Below are positions 1 through 11,420 of a stretch of 64,000 nucleotides of DNA, piece after piece (position 1 is the stretch's first letter; each line of letters starts with the position of its first letter). The notes beneath the pieces were generated by a model. The model was not told the origin of the DNA, ran no database searches, and saw only the letters and a program-made list of their open reading frames with translations. Origin of the DNA: Nemophila menziesii (Eukaryota; Streptophyta; Magnoliopsida; Boraginales; Hydrophyllaceae); the NCBI GenBank assembly GCA_029959085.1, contig JARWIR010000001.1:15739730-15803729 (forward strand). The letters run 5' to 3'. The position numbers were made by a program, and so were the translations under genes.

Positions 1-299
1 CCCGCCTAGGCGCTAGGCTTGGGTCGACCGCCTAGGCCGTGAAACCGAGATCTACAACATAGCTTGAGATAGATTCTCGGTCATCCGTTTCTATATTTGT
101 TGATCTTTTTCCAATCTATACCATGGATTTCCCCCATAAGTTTGTTAGTTGCAAAAATTATATTATCCCCGTCGGTTTCTTTTTCTTCATGAAGTGCTTT
201 CATTTTTTCCTTCCATATATTCCAAATATTAATCATTAAATAGTATCTTATGATATTACTATCCCACCCTCATTCTGTGTATATATATATATATATCAT
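1..299. other. Left edge, no gene seen
   Basis: The first 45 bases carry a short repeated inverted motif built on GCCTAGGC, which looks like the end of a transposon cut by the window edge. The rest is AT-rich, with a small (TA)n run near 282-296. I see no coding potential. Confidence 0.4.
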
Positions 300-3240
300 T
301 CTCATTATCTAATCTCTAATTAATTACAATCTTCGTCGTTTATCCTTAGCTGTAATGATGTTCCTGCCAAGATTTCTTTACAAATTTTACAATGTAAAAG
401 AAGATGTTCTACCGTATCTGAAAAAGAGAAACCCCAAATACATTGCTTTGAGTTTGCGCATTTCCTTTTATATAAGTTGTTTCTAATGGGTATCGCATTA
501 TTACATGCTTTCTATGTAATTTTTATTTTATATTCTTTGGGATGTTGGATGCCCATATGATTTTCCAAATCTTGGAACTATATTTGTCATTATCCTCAAC
601 TTTTTGAGTAATGTTAATAACTTGTTCTTCAACTAGTTTTTTGTATCCTGTTTTCGTATCATACACTCCATTATTTGCAAGCGGCCATACAAATTTATCC
701 TCATTTCTAATATCCATTATTTGGATCCTTGTAATTGAGGAAATGATAGGTCTAGGAAAGATATTATTTATGATTTCAAGATTCCATATATTTGTATTAG
801 GATAAAGAAGTTGACTAACTTTATTTAGATTGCAATCTTGAGGTTTTTCTAGTTTCCACTCAGTGTCAATCCACCTGCCATTCCAAATCTCTATGTTTTC
901 ACCATAACTGGTCTGATGAATTCCAAACTTCTCTCGTCTTTCCATAAGACTTGCCCAGCTCCACGTTCTACTTTGGCAAAGCTTAACATTCATGAATTTG
1001 TTCTTTTGAAAATATATTCCTTTTACTAGCCTAACTGCTAAATTATTTGGATTTTCCATAATTCTCCATGCCTGTGCTGCTAATAGAACAATATTAATTT
1101 TTTAAAAGTCCTTGAAACCAAGACCTACTATAATTTTTCCCATCTCCAGTTTCTCCCAAGCCATCCATTGAATCATGTTCTTTTCTCCTGAATTCTACCA
1201 GAAATTAGAAATTGCAGAAACAAGTTTTTTACCAAAAAAATTGGAAACGAAAAAATGGACATATAGTAATTAGGGATAGAATGTAAAATAGATTTAATAA
1301 GAACTTCCTTCCCTCCTTCTGACAACGGTCTTCCTTTCCAGCCATCTGTATCCTTAATTAGTTTTTTCGCGATCCACTTTAAAGATTCAACTTTTGAGCT
1401 CTTGTGGCATAATGGAATACCCAAATAATTACCCAAATCTTCTATTTCGTTAATGTTTATTTCCATAGTGATGTTGTCTCTTAATTCTTGAGGTGTCTCC
1501 TTCCTAAAGATAATTGCTGATTTATTGAGGTTAATTCTCTAACCTGATCTTTTACAGTATATATTAAGACATTCATTGAAAGTCTGTATATTTGTTTCTT
1601 CAAGTGTAATAAAAACAGCGCGTCATCCGTAAATAACAGATGTGAAATATCTGGGCAATTTCTATTTATTTGGATGCCTTTTATGAGACCGTTTTATGTG
1701 TAGTAATTCATGATACTAATAAGGGCTTCTGTCATTATTGTAAAAATAAACGGTGAAAGAGGACCCCCTTGACTCAAACCTCGTTATGGTGAAAAAATAT
1801 CGAGTCGTTCACCATTCAGATTAAGATTAAACGAGACTGACATAAAACAATTGATCGCATAAACCAATCTTTTTAAGAACAAGAAGTAAGAAATTCCAGT
1901 TTACCTGGTCGTATGCTTTTGTCATATCAATTTTTATAGCCGCCATGTGTTTTTTGTTCTTTCTTCTCCTACTCATAAAAACGATATCTCATGTGCTATT
2001 AACATGTTATCTTGAATAGCTTGTCCTCTTACGAACGCCGATTGTGTTTGAGACACAATTAAATTCATAAAACCTTGTAATCGGTTAGCCAAGATTTTTG
2101 AAATAATTTTATAAATAAAGTTAACACGGGAAAGGGGCCTATAGTCTCCTAATCCTTCTTGGAGTCCACCTTTGGGAATGAGTGTAATTAAAGTATCATT
2201 AATGTCATGATATCTCTATTATTAGAAAAAAAAAATCTTTAACGAGTTCAAGGATATCTAATTTAATGATATCCCAGTGTTCTTTATAAAATTTACCATT
2301 CAAACCATCAGGTCCAGGAGCCTTAGATGAAGAGAGTTCCTTAACCACTTTCTCTACTTCATCTAAGGTAGGCTGTCTCGTCAGCTTGCTATTCATTTGT
2401 TGACTAACTTTTGGTGCTATGTATTCCGTCGCGTTTTCCATGTTCTCCAGATCTGAATATTGTTCTAAGAATAGTTTTTTATAATGATTATTGAATTTTT
2501 TTTTGATTTCTAAAGAATCTTTTAGCCATATTCCATTGTCATCTTTGATTCTCGTAATCTATTGTATTTTCTCCTCTGTATGGTAGATAAATGAATTTTT
2601 TTATTGTTTTTATCTCCATATACTAGCCAATCTTGCCTCAATCTATCTCCCGAATATTTTTCTTCACACGCATATCCATATTTTATCTTCTCTTTGAGTT
2701 CCTTTTCTTCTTCTATCGAATCCTTACTAGGACCCATTTTGTTTATTTTTGTTAATCTATCTTGTAATATCTTTATTTGCATTTCGTGATTCTTGAAAGT
2801 TTGTTTGCTCCAAATTTTAAGTTCCTCGATTGTATTGTCCCTTTTTTATGTAATTTGTCATAGGAGGGGTGACTCGAGGTATATTCCAATCCTTTTCCAC
2901 TGTAGTTCGACAAGTTTCATTATCGAGCCAAAAAGACTCGACTTTAAAAAATTTAGATTGACGGGTCATATGAATATCGAAATTTAAAATGAGAGGAGAG
3001 TGATCAGAACCGATTTCCGGGGGCACAAATACTTGTGCCCTCAGAAATAGTTTTACCCATTCATATGTTGTCATTGTTCTATCGATCCTTGTTCTTGCGT
3101 GTTTGTCTCCCTCCTTCCTGTTGGACCAAGTAAAAAGACAACCATTAGTTTTGATCTCTAAAAGAGAATTTCTAACAATGAATTCCTTATTTTAAACATT
3201 GAATTTCATGTGTGCAAAGAAATAGTTTGTCACTCCTATC
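300..3240 (-). pseudogene. LINE (L1-type) ORF2 remnant, LINE-1
   Basis: This is a decayed non-LTR retrotransposon reading right to left. The endonuclease C-end lies at 2817-3140 (the GSDHSPL motif is visible, preceded by a TWSNRKEGDK-like stretch). A linker follows at 2522-2782. The reverse transcriptase starts at 2205-2441 (KAPGPDGLNGKFYKEHW) and continues through 1500-2200, where many stops interrupt it. Later parts are at 1173-1466 (GNYLGIPL region) and 523-1059, and a weak zinc-binding tail at 300-520. No intact catalytic frame survives, and the endonuclease N-terminus and ORF1 are not visible. A copia element was later inserted just beyond its 5' side at 3294. Confidence 0.8.
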
Positions 3241-3289
3241 TGTATTAAGTTTTAACCCCCGGAAGGTTTACTCCAACCCACAAGATTCA

Positions 3290-3294
3290 CGACA
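3290..3294. repeat. 5-bp target duplication of the copia element, left copy
   Basis: CGACA directly precedes the TG of the 5' LTR and recurs at 10713-10717 directly after the CA of the 3' LTR. A 5-bp duplication is normal for Ty1/copia integrase. Confidence 0.93.
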
Positions 3295-4331
3295 TGTTAG
3301 CCTAACCTTGTTTTTATTCCCGTTTTAATATTCGACAAATCACATTTTAACTAAAATTCATATAGTATTACTTTTAAATGTTTTCCAAAAACCCTCGTTA
3401 GATTAGTTCTCTTAAAATCCCTGAACTTGAGCTTTCTTAGTACAGAGGTGCGGTACACCGCAGTACTGCGGACCACATGCACGGTGCAAGGGTGGTCCGT
3501 CAGAAACAAGGAAATCAAAACACGAGAAGCGCGGTACACCGCACAAAACCCGCGGTATACCGCAGAGAAGGTTTTTCTGCACTTTAGAACAAGACAAAGC
3601 TTATATCCATTGGGGTTAAAATCTATCCGTTAGATAGAAGCCTTTTGACCGTTGGAAGCTTATTTCATCTATAAAGTAAAGCTCTTTGAAAACACAACTC
3701 ATCCCTTCCATCTACCAATCTTAAGAGCAATTAATTCTATTATTCAAGAAGGTTTCAAAGGAGCATTCAAGTCATATTCATTCCTCAAGCTACATAGTTT
3801 ATATCCACTCATTTAGGAGTCTAGTTACAAGCTATTATATCACCCTTAAACACTTTTCTTTTCCTCTTAATTCTTTGTAATAGATTAAGAGAGTAGTGTG
3901 AGTATAGGTTCTATACTTGGTTCCTTGTGTTGGTGATAACACAAGTGTTTTTCCTTCAAGGTTTTGAAGTGGTTGTAAAGGGTTTGTAATCTCACCCGGG
4001 TTGAAGAGTTACGAAGATTAATTTGAGAATCTTGCAAATCCTAAGGAGGCTTCCTTAGGTAGTGGATGTAGGGAAACCGAACCACTATACATTGTTGTGT
4101 ATCTCTCTATCCCTACACTCTTTATCTTTCCGCACTCTATATGCTTGATAAAATGCTTATATGAATAGTTTGATAATATTGTTTTTTAGGATTATCTAGT
4201 TCATGACTATTTAGTTTGCTGAAACAATAGGATTCAAATTAGCTTTTAATTTTATTTACTTGGAATAAAATTAGCCGATTAATTTCCATAGTCCTATTCA
4301 ACCCCCCTTCTAGGACGCATATAGAATATCA
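3295..4331 (+). repeat. 5' LTR of the copia element
   Basis: It is 1037 bp, from TGTTAG to ATATCA. Aligning by eye with the 3' LTR gives about 18 substitutions (near 1.7 percent) and one 8-bp length difference: near 3452 this copy has a single GGTACACC where the 3' LTR has two. The GC-rich stretch with GGTACACCGC motifs (3450-3570) is probably the U3 regulatory part, and the sequence after about 3660 (TATAAAG-like at 3673) may contain the promoter. Confidence 0.93.
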
Positions 4332-4333
4332 AT

Positions 4334-4345
4334 TGGTATCAGAGC
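4334..4345 (+). other. Primer-binding site
   Basis: TGGTATCAGAGC lies two bases after the 5' LTR. It is complementary to the 3' end of the initiator methionine tRNA, the usual primer for plant copia elements. Confidence 0.92.
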
Positions 4346-4388
4346 CTAGCTCTAATTTGTACTTAATCGTTTCTAGAGTTAATACGAT

Positions 4389-6199
4389 ATGGACTCTAAT
4401 CAACCGGAAGGTTCATGTTCTACTAGACCTCCGCTTTTTAAAGGAAAAGATTACTTTGGATGGAAAAAGAAAATGGAGATTCATGTCAAAGGAATTGATT
4501 ACTTTTTGTGGCTTGCTATCAAGAAGGGTCCTTACATTCCTTATGTTGATGGTAGTCAAACGGTTGAGAAAGATGAAGATGATTACAATGCTCAAGACAT
4601 AGCCAAACTCACCAAAAACAACAAAGCTATGAACATACTCATAAATGGGTTGAGTGTCACGGAATATGCTAGAGTTAGTGAATGCAATTCGGCTCATGAA
4701 ATGTGGCAACTCTTGGAGCTATCATATCAAGGAACGGAAGATGTCAAGGAAACTAAGATTGGTCTTTTTATCACCAAGTATGAGCTATTTCGAATGGAGC
4801 CCGATGAAGCCTTAAATGCTATGCATCAAAGATTTTCCAACATTGTCAACACCTTGAAGACTCTTGGTCAAGAGTACACCAACAAAGAATAATGCCGAAA
4901 AATCTTATTTGCTCTTCCAAAGAAATACAAATCAAAAATCAACTCTTTAAGAGATACTAAAGATCTTTCAAAAATGATGGTTCATGAACTCATTTGTAAC
5001 CTCATGACGGAAGAGCTTGTGCTTGAAGAAGAAAAGATAAGAGATTATGAGGAGAAGAAGATTAAGAAATCCATTGCCTTCCATGCCTTGAGTAGCAAGA
5101 TGAAAGAACGAAAAGAAAGGAAGGAAAGTGAAGAAGAAGAAAATTCACATGAAGAAGAAACTAGTGAAGATGAAGGTGTAGTTATGTTGGCAAGAGATAT
5201 GAAAAGAGATACAAACATTTTTCCAAGAAAGGAAGCTCTTTCACACCCTATAAGAAGAATGTTAGAGCTATCAAACAAGATGAACCCACTTGCTATCATT
5301 GCAAGAAAGTTGGTCACACCAAAACCTATTGTCCTCTTCTTCAAAAGGAAAAATCAAAGAGAGCAATGCATGCTAGTATCACTTGGGATACTCAAAATTC
5401 GGATGAAGAAGAAAGTGATAATGATAATGTTAATCTTGTTGCTTTTATGGGAGAACTTGGAAATGATGAAGATACTCTTTGGGATGATGGTCATACTATC
5501 CAAGAACTAAGCGATGACGGTTCAACTCACTTTGCCTTTATGGCAAACCATGATGAGGTAACTCCTAAATCTAAACTTTCTTTATCTAATGATGATGCTA
5601 GTGAGCAAGATATTCATGAGGCATTTGATTCTCTTTACAATGATTTTTTAAACTCTATTGAAACAAACAAAGTTTTAACAAAAGATTTAGAAGTTGAAAG
5701 AAATAGAAATAAAGAGATTTTATAAGCTTTGGAAGATTGTCAAAATCTTAGTGATGAATGTATAGATGAAAATGAGAAACTTCATCTTGTTGAGAAAAGT
5801 CCCTTGGAAGAAAAAGCATTGTTAGAGAAAAAGATTGAGGATCAAAATGCTATTATTTTAAAATTTACAAATGGGCAAGAAAACTTGGATTTGATTTTAG
5901 GTTCTCAAAAATTGGCTTTTGAAAAAAGTGGCGTTGGATATGATCCATCAACTAAACAAAAAAATTTGAAAAATTACTTTGTTAAATTAACGATTTCAAA
6001 TCATATTTCGTCTTCTTCAAAATCTTCTATCACTTGCACTTATTGTGAAAAACTTGGTCATAATGCATCTCATTGTTACTATCGAAAATTATTGGATTTG
6101 GGGTCTCTTGTGCCACTTTGGAAAAGACCTATATGGGCTATAAAAAGAAAATCCACTAACCCTCATGGACCCAAACCGAATTGGGTACCTAAAGCTTAA
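4389..6199 (+). pseudogene. Broken copia gag
   Basis: It opens at ATG 4389 with a UBN2-type gag (PPLFKGKDYFGWKKKMEIHV) for 167 residues. The frame is then hit by a TAA at 4890-4892 and resumes in the same frame (lysine/glutamate-rich, 4893 to about 5230). It shifts by one frame between about 5190 and 5260, and is stopped again by TAA at 5723-5725. One CCHC knuckle is encoded near 5290-5335 (CYHCKKVGHTKTYC) and a second at about 6030-6080 (CTYCEKLGHNASHC). The frame ends at 6199, in a different frame from pol. At least two nonsense changes and two frame changes separate it from a working gag-pol. Nucleocapsid and capsid functions are inferred from family knowledge. Confidence 0.88.
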
Positions 6200-6218
6200 T
6201 CATTTTTGTTTGTAGGGA

Positions 6219-9200
6219 TTGAGCATCAAGAAACAAAATATACGGCTTCTTGATAGTGGATGCTCTAGACATATGACCGGGAACCCTTCATTATTTACAC
6301 ATCTCTATAAAACAAAAGGTGATAAAGTTACTTTTGCCGACAATACTAAAAAACGTGTTTTGGGTAAAGGTAATATCGGTAATATGGATTCTTTACTTAT
6401 CTCAAATGTTTTGCTTGTTGAGGGTCTATCTTTTAACTTGCTTAGTATTAGTCAACTATGCGATATTGGTTATTTTGTTAAATTTGAAGCATCTAGATGT
6501 ATTGTGTTTAAAAATGATGAGTTAAATACTATTTTTATTGCTAAAAGATCTGATAATATTTTTGTAGTTGATCTTGAAAGTCTTATTTGTCAACGTATTA
6601 AATGCTTGTCTGTGGTTAATGATAGTTGGCTTTGGCATAGACGTTTAGGACATGCTAGCATGGATTTAATTTCAAAATTGTCTAGAAAAAATCTTGTTGT
6701 TGGTTTGCCTATTTATAAGTTTGATAAAGATAAACTTTGTGATGCATGTCAACTTGGTAAACAACATCGTTCATCTTTTAAACCCATAAATAAGGTCATC
6801 ACCATTAGGCCACTTCAATTATTGCATATGGATCTTTTTGGTCCCGTTGATGTCACTAGTCTAGGAGGGTCTAGATATGTTTTTGTTGTTGTTGATGATT
6901 ACACTAGATATACATGGGTGATGTTCCTTGCTTTAAAAAATCAAGCCTTCAATGAATTTGCAAAACTTTGTAGAAAGGTGCAAAATGAGAAAGGCTGCTC
7001 TATTACATGCATTCGTAGTGATAATGGTAGTGAATATGTGAATTCTCCTTTTGTGCATTTTTGTGATGAATTTGGCATTGAGCATAATTTTTCGGCTCCT
7101 AGAACTCCCCAACAAAATGGGGTAGTGGAAACAAAAAACCGGACTCTACAAGAAATGGCAAGGAGTATGTTAAAAGAACATAGACTGCCTACATACTTTT
7201 GGGGTGAAGCCGTTCATACGGCTTGTTATGTGTTAAATAGAGTTCTCATTAGACCTATTATTAAGAAAACCCCTTATGAACTTTGGAATGGTAGACCACC
7301 AACTATTGCATATTTTCGTGTTTTTGGGTGCAAATGTTTTATCTTAAACACTAGGGATCATTTGGGCAAATTTGATGCCAAATCGGATGAAGGTATTTTT
7401 CTTGGCTATTCCACTAAGGGAAAATCCTATCGTATTTTCAATAAACGCACTCGTACTATTGAAGAATCTATGCATGTTGACTTTGATGAGACTAACCCTT
7501 TTTGTATAAAGAAAGTAGTAGATGTTGATTCACATGAAGATATCCCACAAGATCAACCCTTAGAATCTCCTACTCAAGAATTAAAATCTCATGATGAATC
7601 TTTTAAGGAGAATGGTCAACCCTCAAATGAAGCTACTACGGATTTACCAAAGTGTTGGAAAAACATCAAAGATCACCCAAGTGAATTAATTCTAGGTGAT
7701 CCAAATGAAGGTGTAACCACTCGTTCTCGTATAATTGCTCTATGTGCTCATCATGCATTCTTATCTCAAATTGAGCCCAAGAATATTAAAGAAGCCTTGC
7801 TTGATGATCATTGGATAAATGCTATGCATGAGGAATTAAATCAATTTGAGCGTAGTAAAGTTTGGACCTTAGTTGAGAAACCAATTGGTCCTACTATTAT
7901 TGGTACAAAATGGGTGTTTCGCAACAAACTAGATGACACCGGAATAATCACTAGAAATAAAGCAAGGTTAGTTGCTCAAGGATATAATCAAGAAGAAGGT
8001 ATTGATTTTGATGAAACTTTTGCTCCGGTAGCTAGACTTGAATCTATTTGTATGTTACTTGCTTTTGCTTGTTATATGGATTTTAAACTTTACCAAATGG
8101 ATGTCAAAAGTGCTTTTTTAAATGACTTTATAGATGAGGAAGTTTTTGTTAAACAACCACCGGGTTTTGAAAATCCAAAATTTCCAAATCATGTTTTTAA
8201 ACTTTCAAAAGCTTTATATGGTTTAAAACAAGCACCTCGTGCTTGGTATGAACGTTTAAGCAAATTTTTGTTAGAAAATGGTTTTAAACGAGGAAATATT
8301 GACTCCACCTTATTTATAAAAAGATCTTCAAAAGATATCCTTCTTGTTCAAATTTATGTGGATGATATAATATTTGGTGCTACTAATGAAAATCTTTGTG
8401 AGAATTTTTCTAAAAGCATGCATAAGGAATTTGAGATGAGCATGATGGGAGAATTGAACTACTTTCTTGGACTTCAAATCAAGCAAATGAAGGATGGCAT
8501 CTTTGTAAATCAAGTCAAATACACAAAAGAATTGATCAAGAAATTTGGACTTGAAGATGCAAAGGAAATTGGAACTCCAGTGAGCACATCCACTAAAATA
8601 GACAAAGATGAAGATGGTAAGGATGTTGATGAGAGAACGTATCGAGGTATGATTGGTAGCTTACTTTATTTAACCGCTTCTAGACCCGATATTATGTTCT
8701 CCGTTTGTCTATGTGCTAGATTTCAATCCTCTCCTAAAGAATCTCATCTTAGTGCCGTTAAGCGTATTTTTTGGTATTTAAAAGGAACCCTAATTTTAGG
8801 ACTTTGGTACCCAAAATTTACCTCTTTTGAACTAATATGTTATTCGGATGCCGATTATGCCGGTTGTAGACTTGATAGGAAGAGTACTAGCGGTAGTTGC
8901 CAATTCTTAGGTCAATCCCTTGTATCTTGGTCTAGTAGAAAACAAAATAGTGTTGCTTTATCCACGGCCGAAGCCGAATATGTTGCGGCCGGAAATTGTG
9001 TGACTCAAATTCTTTGGATGAAACAAACCTTACTAGATTTTGGCCTAGAGTATGATTGTGTTCCCATTCGTTGTGATAACACTAGCGCTATCAATCTTAC
9101 TAAAAATCCTATTCAACACTCTAGAACGAAACATATAGAAATCCGACATCATTTTATCCGTGATCACACTCAAAAAGGGGATATTGTGCTTGAATTTGTC

Positions 9201-9296
9201 ACTTCGGAAAATCAACTAGCCGATATTTTTAACAAACCTCTACCCCAAGATCTTTTTGAGAAAATTCGTTGTGAAATTGGCATGCAAATTCTCTAG
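6219..9296 (+). CDS. Copia pol polyprotein (protease-integrase-RT-RNase H), open frame
   Basis: The open stretch is 1025 residues, but it begins at a TTG after an in-frame stop, so it should be read as the 3' part of a gag-pol polyprotein rather than a gene with its own start. In order: aspartic protease (DSGCSRHMTG, about 12-21); GAG pre-integrase zinc region (HRRLGHA...CDACQLGKQ, about 140-190); integrase core with D (LLHMDLFGP), D (IRSDNGSEY) and E (QQNGVVETKN); reverse transcriptase with KWVFRNK and the YVDD catalytic box near 8357-8370; RNase H with SDADYAG, the STAEAEY glutamate and the RTKHIEIRHHFIRD end. All expected catalytic residues are present and I see no internal stop. It would copy and integrate element RNA in cytoplasmic particles and the nucleus if supplied with gag. 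Confidence 0.92.
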   Translation: MSIKKQNIRLLDSGCSRHMTGNPSLFTHLYKTKGDKVTFADNTKKRVLGKGNIGNMDSLLISNVLLVEGLSFNLLSISQLCDIGYFVKFEASRCIVFKNDELNTIFIAKRSDNIFVVDLESLICQRIKCLSVVNDSWLWHRRLGHASMDLISKLSRKNLVVGLPIYKFDKDKLCDACQLGKQHRSSFKPINKVITIRPLQLLHMDLFGPVDVTSLGGSRYVFVVVDDYTRYTWVMFLALKNQAFNEFAKLCRKVQNEKGCSITCIRSDNGSEYVNSPFVHFCDEFGIEHNFSAPRTPQQNGVVETKNRTLQEMARSMLKEHRLPTYFWGEAVHTACYVLNRVLIRPIIKKTPYELWNGRPPTIAYFRVFGCKCFILNTRDHLGKFDAKSDEGIFLGYSTKGKSYRIFNKRTRTIEESMHVDFDETNPFCIKKVVDVDSHEDIPQDQPLESPTQELKSHDESFKENGQPSNEATTDLPKCWKNIKDHPSELILGDPNEGVTTRSRIIALCAHHAFLSQIEPKNIKEALLDDHWINAMHEELNQFERSKVWTLVEKPIGPTIIGTKWVFRNKLDDTGIITRNKARLVAQGYNQEEGIDFDETFAPVARLESICMLLAFACYMDFKLYQMDVKSAFLNDFIDEEVFVKQPPGFENPKFPNHVFKLSKALYGLKQAPRAWYERLSKFLLENGFKRGNIDSTLFIKRSSKDILLVQIYVDDIIFGATNENLCENFSKSMHKEFEMSMMGELNYFLGLQIKQMKDGIFVNQVKYTKELIKKFGLEDAKEIGTPVSTSTKIDKDEDGKDVDERTYRGMIGSLLYLTASRPDIMFSVCLCARFQSSPKESHLSAVKRIFWYLKGTLILGLWYPKFTSFELICYSDADYAGCRLDRKSTSGSCQFLGQSLVSWSSRKQNSVALSTAEAEYVAAGNCVTQILWMKQTLLDFGLEYDCVPIRCDNTSAINLTKNPIQHSRTKHIEIRHHFIRDHTQKGDIVLEFVTSENQLADIFNKPLPQDLFEKIRCEIGMQIL

Positions 9297-9653
9297 ATTT
9301 TTTATCTTGCCATTATTGTTATTGCTTATGATGTATTTATTATGATATCTTGTTGCTAACATTTTTCTTGGTGTTATAGGGTCCTTGAGCTTCTAATTGT
9401 TATCCATTTACTCATTTAGTCCTTATTTTTTACTCAATAGTATTTTGACCCCTTAAATTTTCAAAAATCTTATCATCGATTCTTTTTGTTGTTGACAAAG
9501 GGGGAGAAATTTTAGTTAAACTTTTTCAAATTTATACTCCATGCATTTTGTGAGGGGGAGTTTTATAAAAACTCTAGTGATTAGCTTGAGGGGGAGTTTT
9601 TGATTAAAACTTTATTTAAGGCATCTGAAAAAGTTTATGATTTGTCAAACATC
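9297..9653 (+). other. Copia 3' untranslated region with repeated G-rich motif
   Basis: This is non-coding sequence between pol and the 3' LTR. A GGGGGAG-type purine motif recurs at about 9500, 9554 and 9590 before the true polypurine tract. Such spare tracts are common in this group and may act as extra plus-strand primers (inference). Confidence 0.6.
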
Positions 9654-9666
9654 AAAAAGGGGGAGA
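9654..9666 (+). other. Polypurine tract
   Basis: AAAAAGGGGGAGA lies one base before the TG of the 3' LTR, where plus-strand DNA synthesis should be primed. Confidence 0.88.
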
Positions 9667-9667
9667 T

Positions 9668-10712
9668 TGTTAGCCTAACCTTGTTTTTATTCCCGTTTTA
9701 ATATTCGACAAATCCCATTTTAACTAAAATTCATATAGTATTACTTTTAAATGTTTTCCGAAAACCCTCGTTAGATTAGTTCTCTTAAAATCCTTGAACT
9801 TGAGCTTTCTTAGTACAGAGGTGCGGTACACCGGTACACCGCAGTACTGCGGACCACATGCACGGTGCAAGGGTAGTCCGTCAGAAACAAGGAAATCAAA
9901 ACACGAGAAGCGCGGTACACCGCACAAAACCCGCGGTATACCGCAGAGAAGGTTTTTCTGCACTTTAGAACAAGACAAAACTTATATCCGTTGGGGTTAA
10001 AATCTATCCGTTAGATAGAAGCCTTTTGACCGTTGGAAGCTTATTTCAGCTATAAATTAAATATCTTTGAAGACACAACTCATCCCTTCCATCTACCAAT
10101 CTTAAGAGCAATTAATACTATCATTCAAGAAGGTTTCAAAGGAGCATTCAAGTCATATTCATTCCTCAAGCTACATAGTTTATATCCACTCATTTAGGAG
10201 TCTAGTTACAAGCTATTATATCACCCTTAAACACTTTTCTTTTTCTCTTAATTCTTTGTAATAGATTAAGATAGTAGTGTGAGTATAGGTTCTATACTTG
10301 GTTCCTTGTGTTGGTGATAACACAAGTGTTTTTCCTTCAAGGTTTTGAAGTGGTTGTAAAGGGTTTGTAATCTCACCCGGGTTGAAGAGTTACGAAGATT
10401 AATTTGAGAATCTTGCAAATCCTAAGGAGGCTTCCTTAGGTAGTGGATGTAGGGAAACTGAACCACTATACATTGTTGTGTATCTCTCTATCCCTACATT
10501 CTTTATCTTTCCGCACTCTATATGCTTGATAAAATGCTTATATGAATAGTTTGATAATATTGTTTTTTAGGATTATCTAGTTCATGACTATTTAGTTTGC
10601 TAAAACAATAGGATTCAAATTAGCTTTTAATTTTATTTACTTGGAATAAAATTAGCCGATTAATTTCCATAGTCCTATTCAACCCCCCTTCTAGGACGCA
10701 TATAGAATATCA
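9668..10712 (+). repeat. 3' LTR of the copia element
   Basis: It is 1045 bp, TGTTAG to ATATCA, colinear with the 5' LTR and carrying an extra 8-bp GGTACACC unit near 9830-9840. It is followed by the right CGACA target duplication (10713-10717). Confidence 0.93.
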
Positions 10713-11370
10713 CGACATCCCTTCGAGGCACCAAGGTACCTTAAAAGCGACCCTAGGCCCAACTATAATTAGTTGCTAAATATCGTGCTTTTTCCAAATC
10801 GTAACGATTAGAGCCCCAAAGAATACACACCACCTAACCCCTACAAATAGATTATCATACACCAATTTTTTAAGCCACCACGGGTAGTTATTCACATTAC
10901 TGTTGGCTCCATCACCCAACCGTTCTTCCTGGCATGTATCTACCTAGGAATTGGCTTGCCACTGCTACAGAACAGACAAACTGTTGTCATGAGGGCCACT
11001 TGATCTCAGACAATAAGTGGAGGCAAATAGGTTGAGGAGGTTGTGGTTATGGCTGCAACGGTGTTCGGTGGTGGTCGAAATTTAAAAAAAACACATTGAG
11101 GTGGTGGTAGTAATGTCCAGAGATGACGGTGTTTCATTATTTGTTTAATATTAAAATAAATAAATATTATATTTAAAATAAAATAATAATTTAGATATCA
11201 AAGGATATATGGAAAATGTTTCATACATATATTTAGTTTACAGAAAAAAAATTAAAAAAATTAAAAAAATTTAAAAAAATTAAAAAAATTTGTTTATAAT
11301 TAAGTATTTAATTAGAATATTTTGAAAAAACCATTATAAAAACAAATACGGAGATGTCCATCTGAACAAC
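10713..11370. other. Spacer without recognised gene
   Basis: After the copia target duplication there is low-complexity and AT-rich DNA: a GGT/GTGG-rich patch near 11025-11140 and short (A)nTT runs near 11246-11290. I see no open frame of note. The last 15 bases (11356-11370) match the far side of the next LINE and are interpreted as its target duplication. Confidence 0.5.
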
Positions 11371-11420
11371 TTTTTTTTTTGTTCCAATCCTTACTTCATA
11401 TAAATAAACTTATTACAATT

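Larger units (their letters stand above)
3295..10712 (+). mobile_element. Ty1/copia LTR retrotransposon, nearly complete
   Basis: The 7418-bp element has a TG...CA-bounded 5' LTR (3295-4331), a primer-binding site, a gag region, a protease-integrase-RT-RNase H frame, a polypurine tract and a 3' LTR (9668-10712), with CGACA duplicated on both sides. Domain order (integrase before RT) is diagnostic of Ty1/copia. The 1-kb LTRs, two CCHC knuckles and the DSGCSRHMTG protease suggest the Tork/SIRE side of the family, but I cannot fix the lineage by eye. Gag is broken, so the copy is probably not autonomous, although pol is still open. Confidence 0.95.

Noticed and set aside
3351..3633. Small frames in the copia LTRs (also 9724-10000)
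   Set aside because: They arise from the palindromic GCGGTACACCGC stretch in U3 and are present in both LTRs; no evidence of a protein.
9297..9653. Envelope-like third ORF in the copia element
   Set aside because: The stretch between RNase H and the polypurine tract is only about 360 bp and has no open frame or membrane segment.
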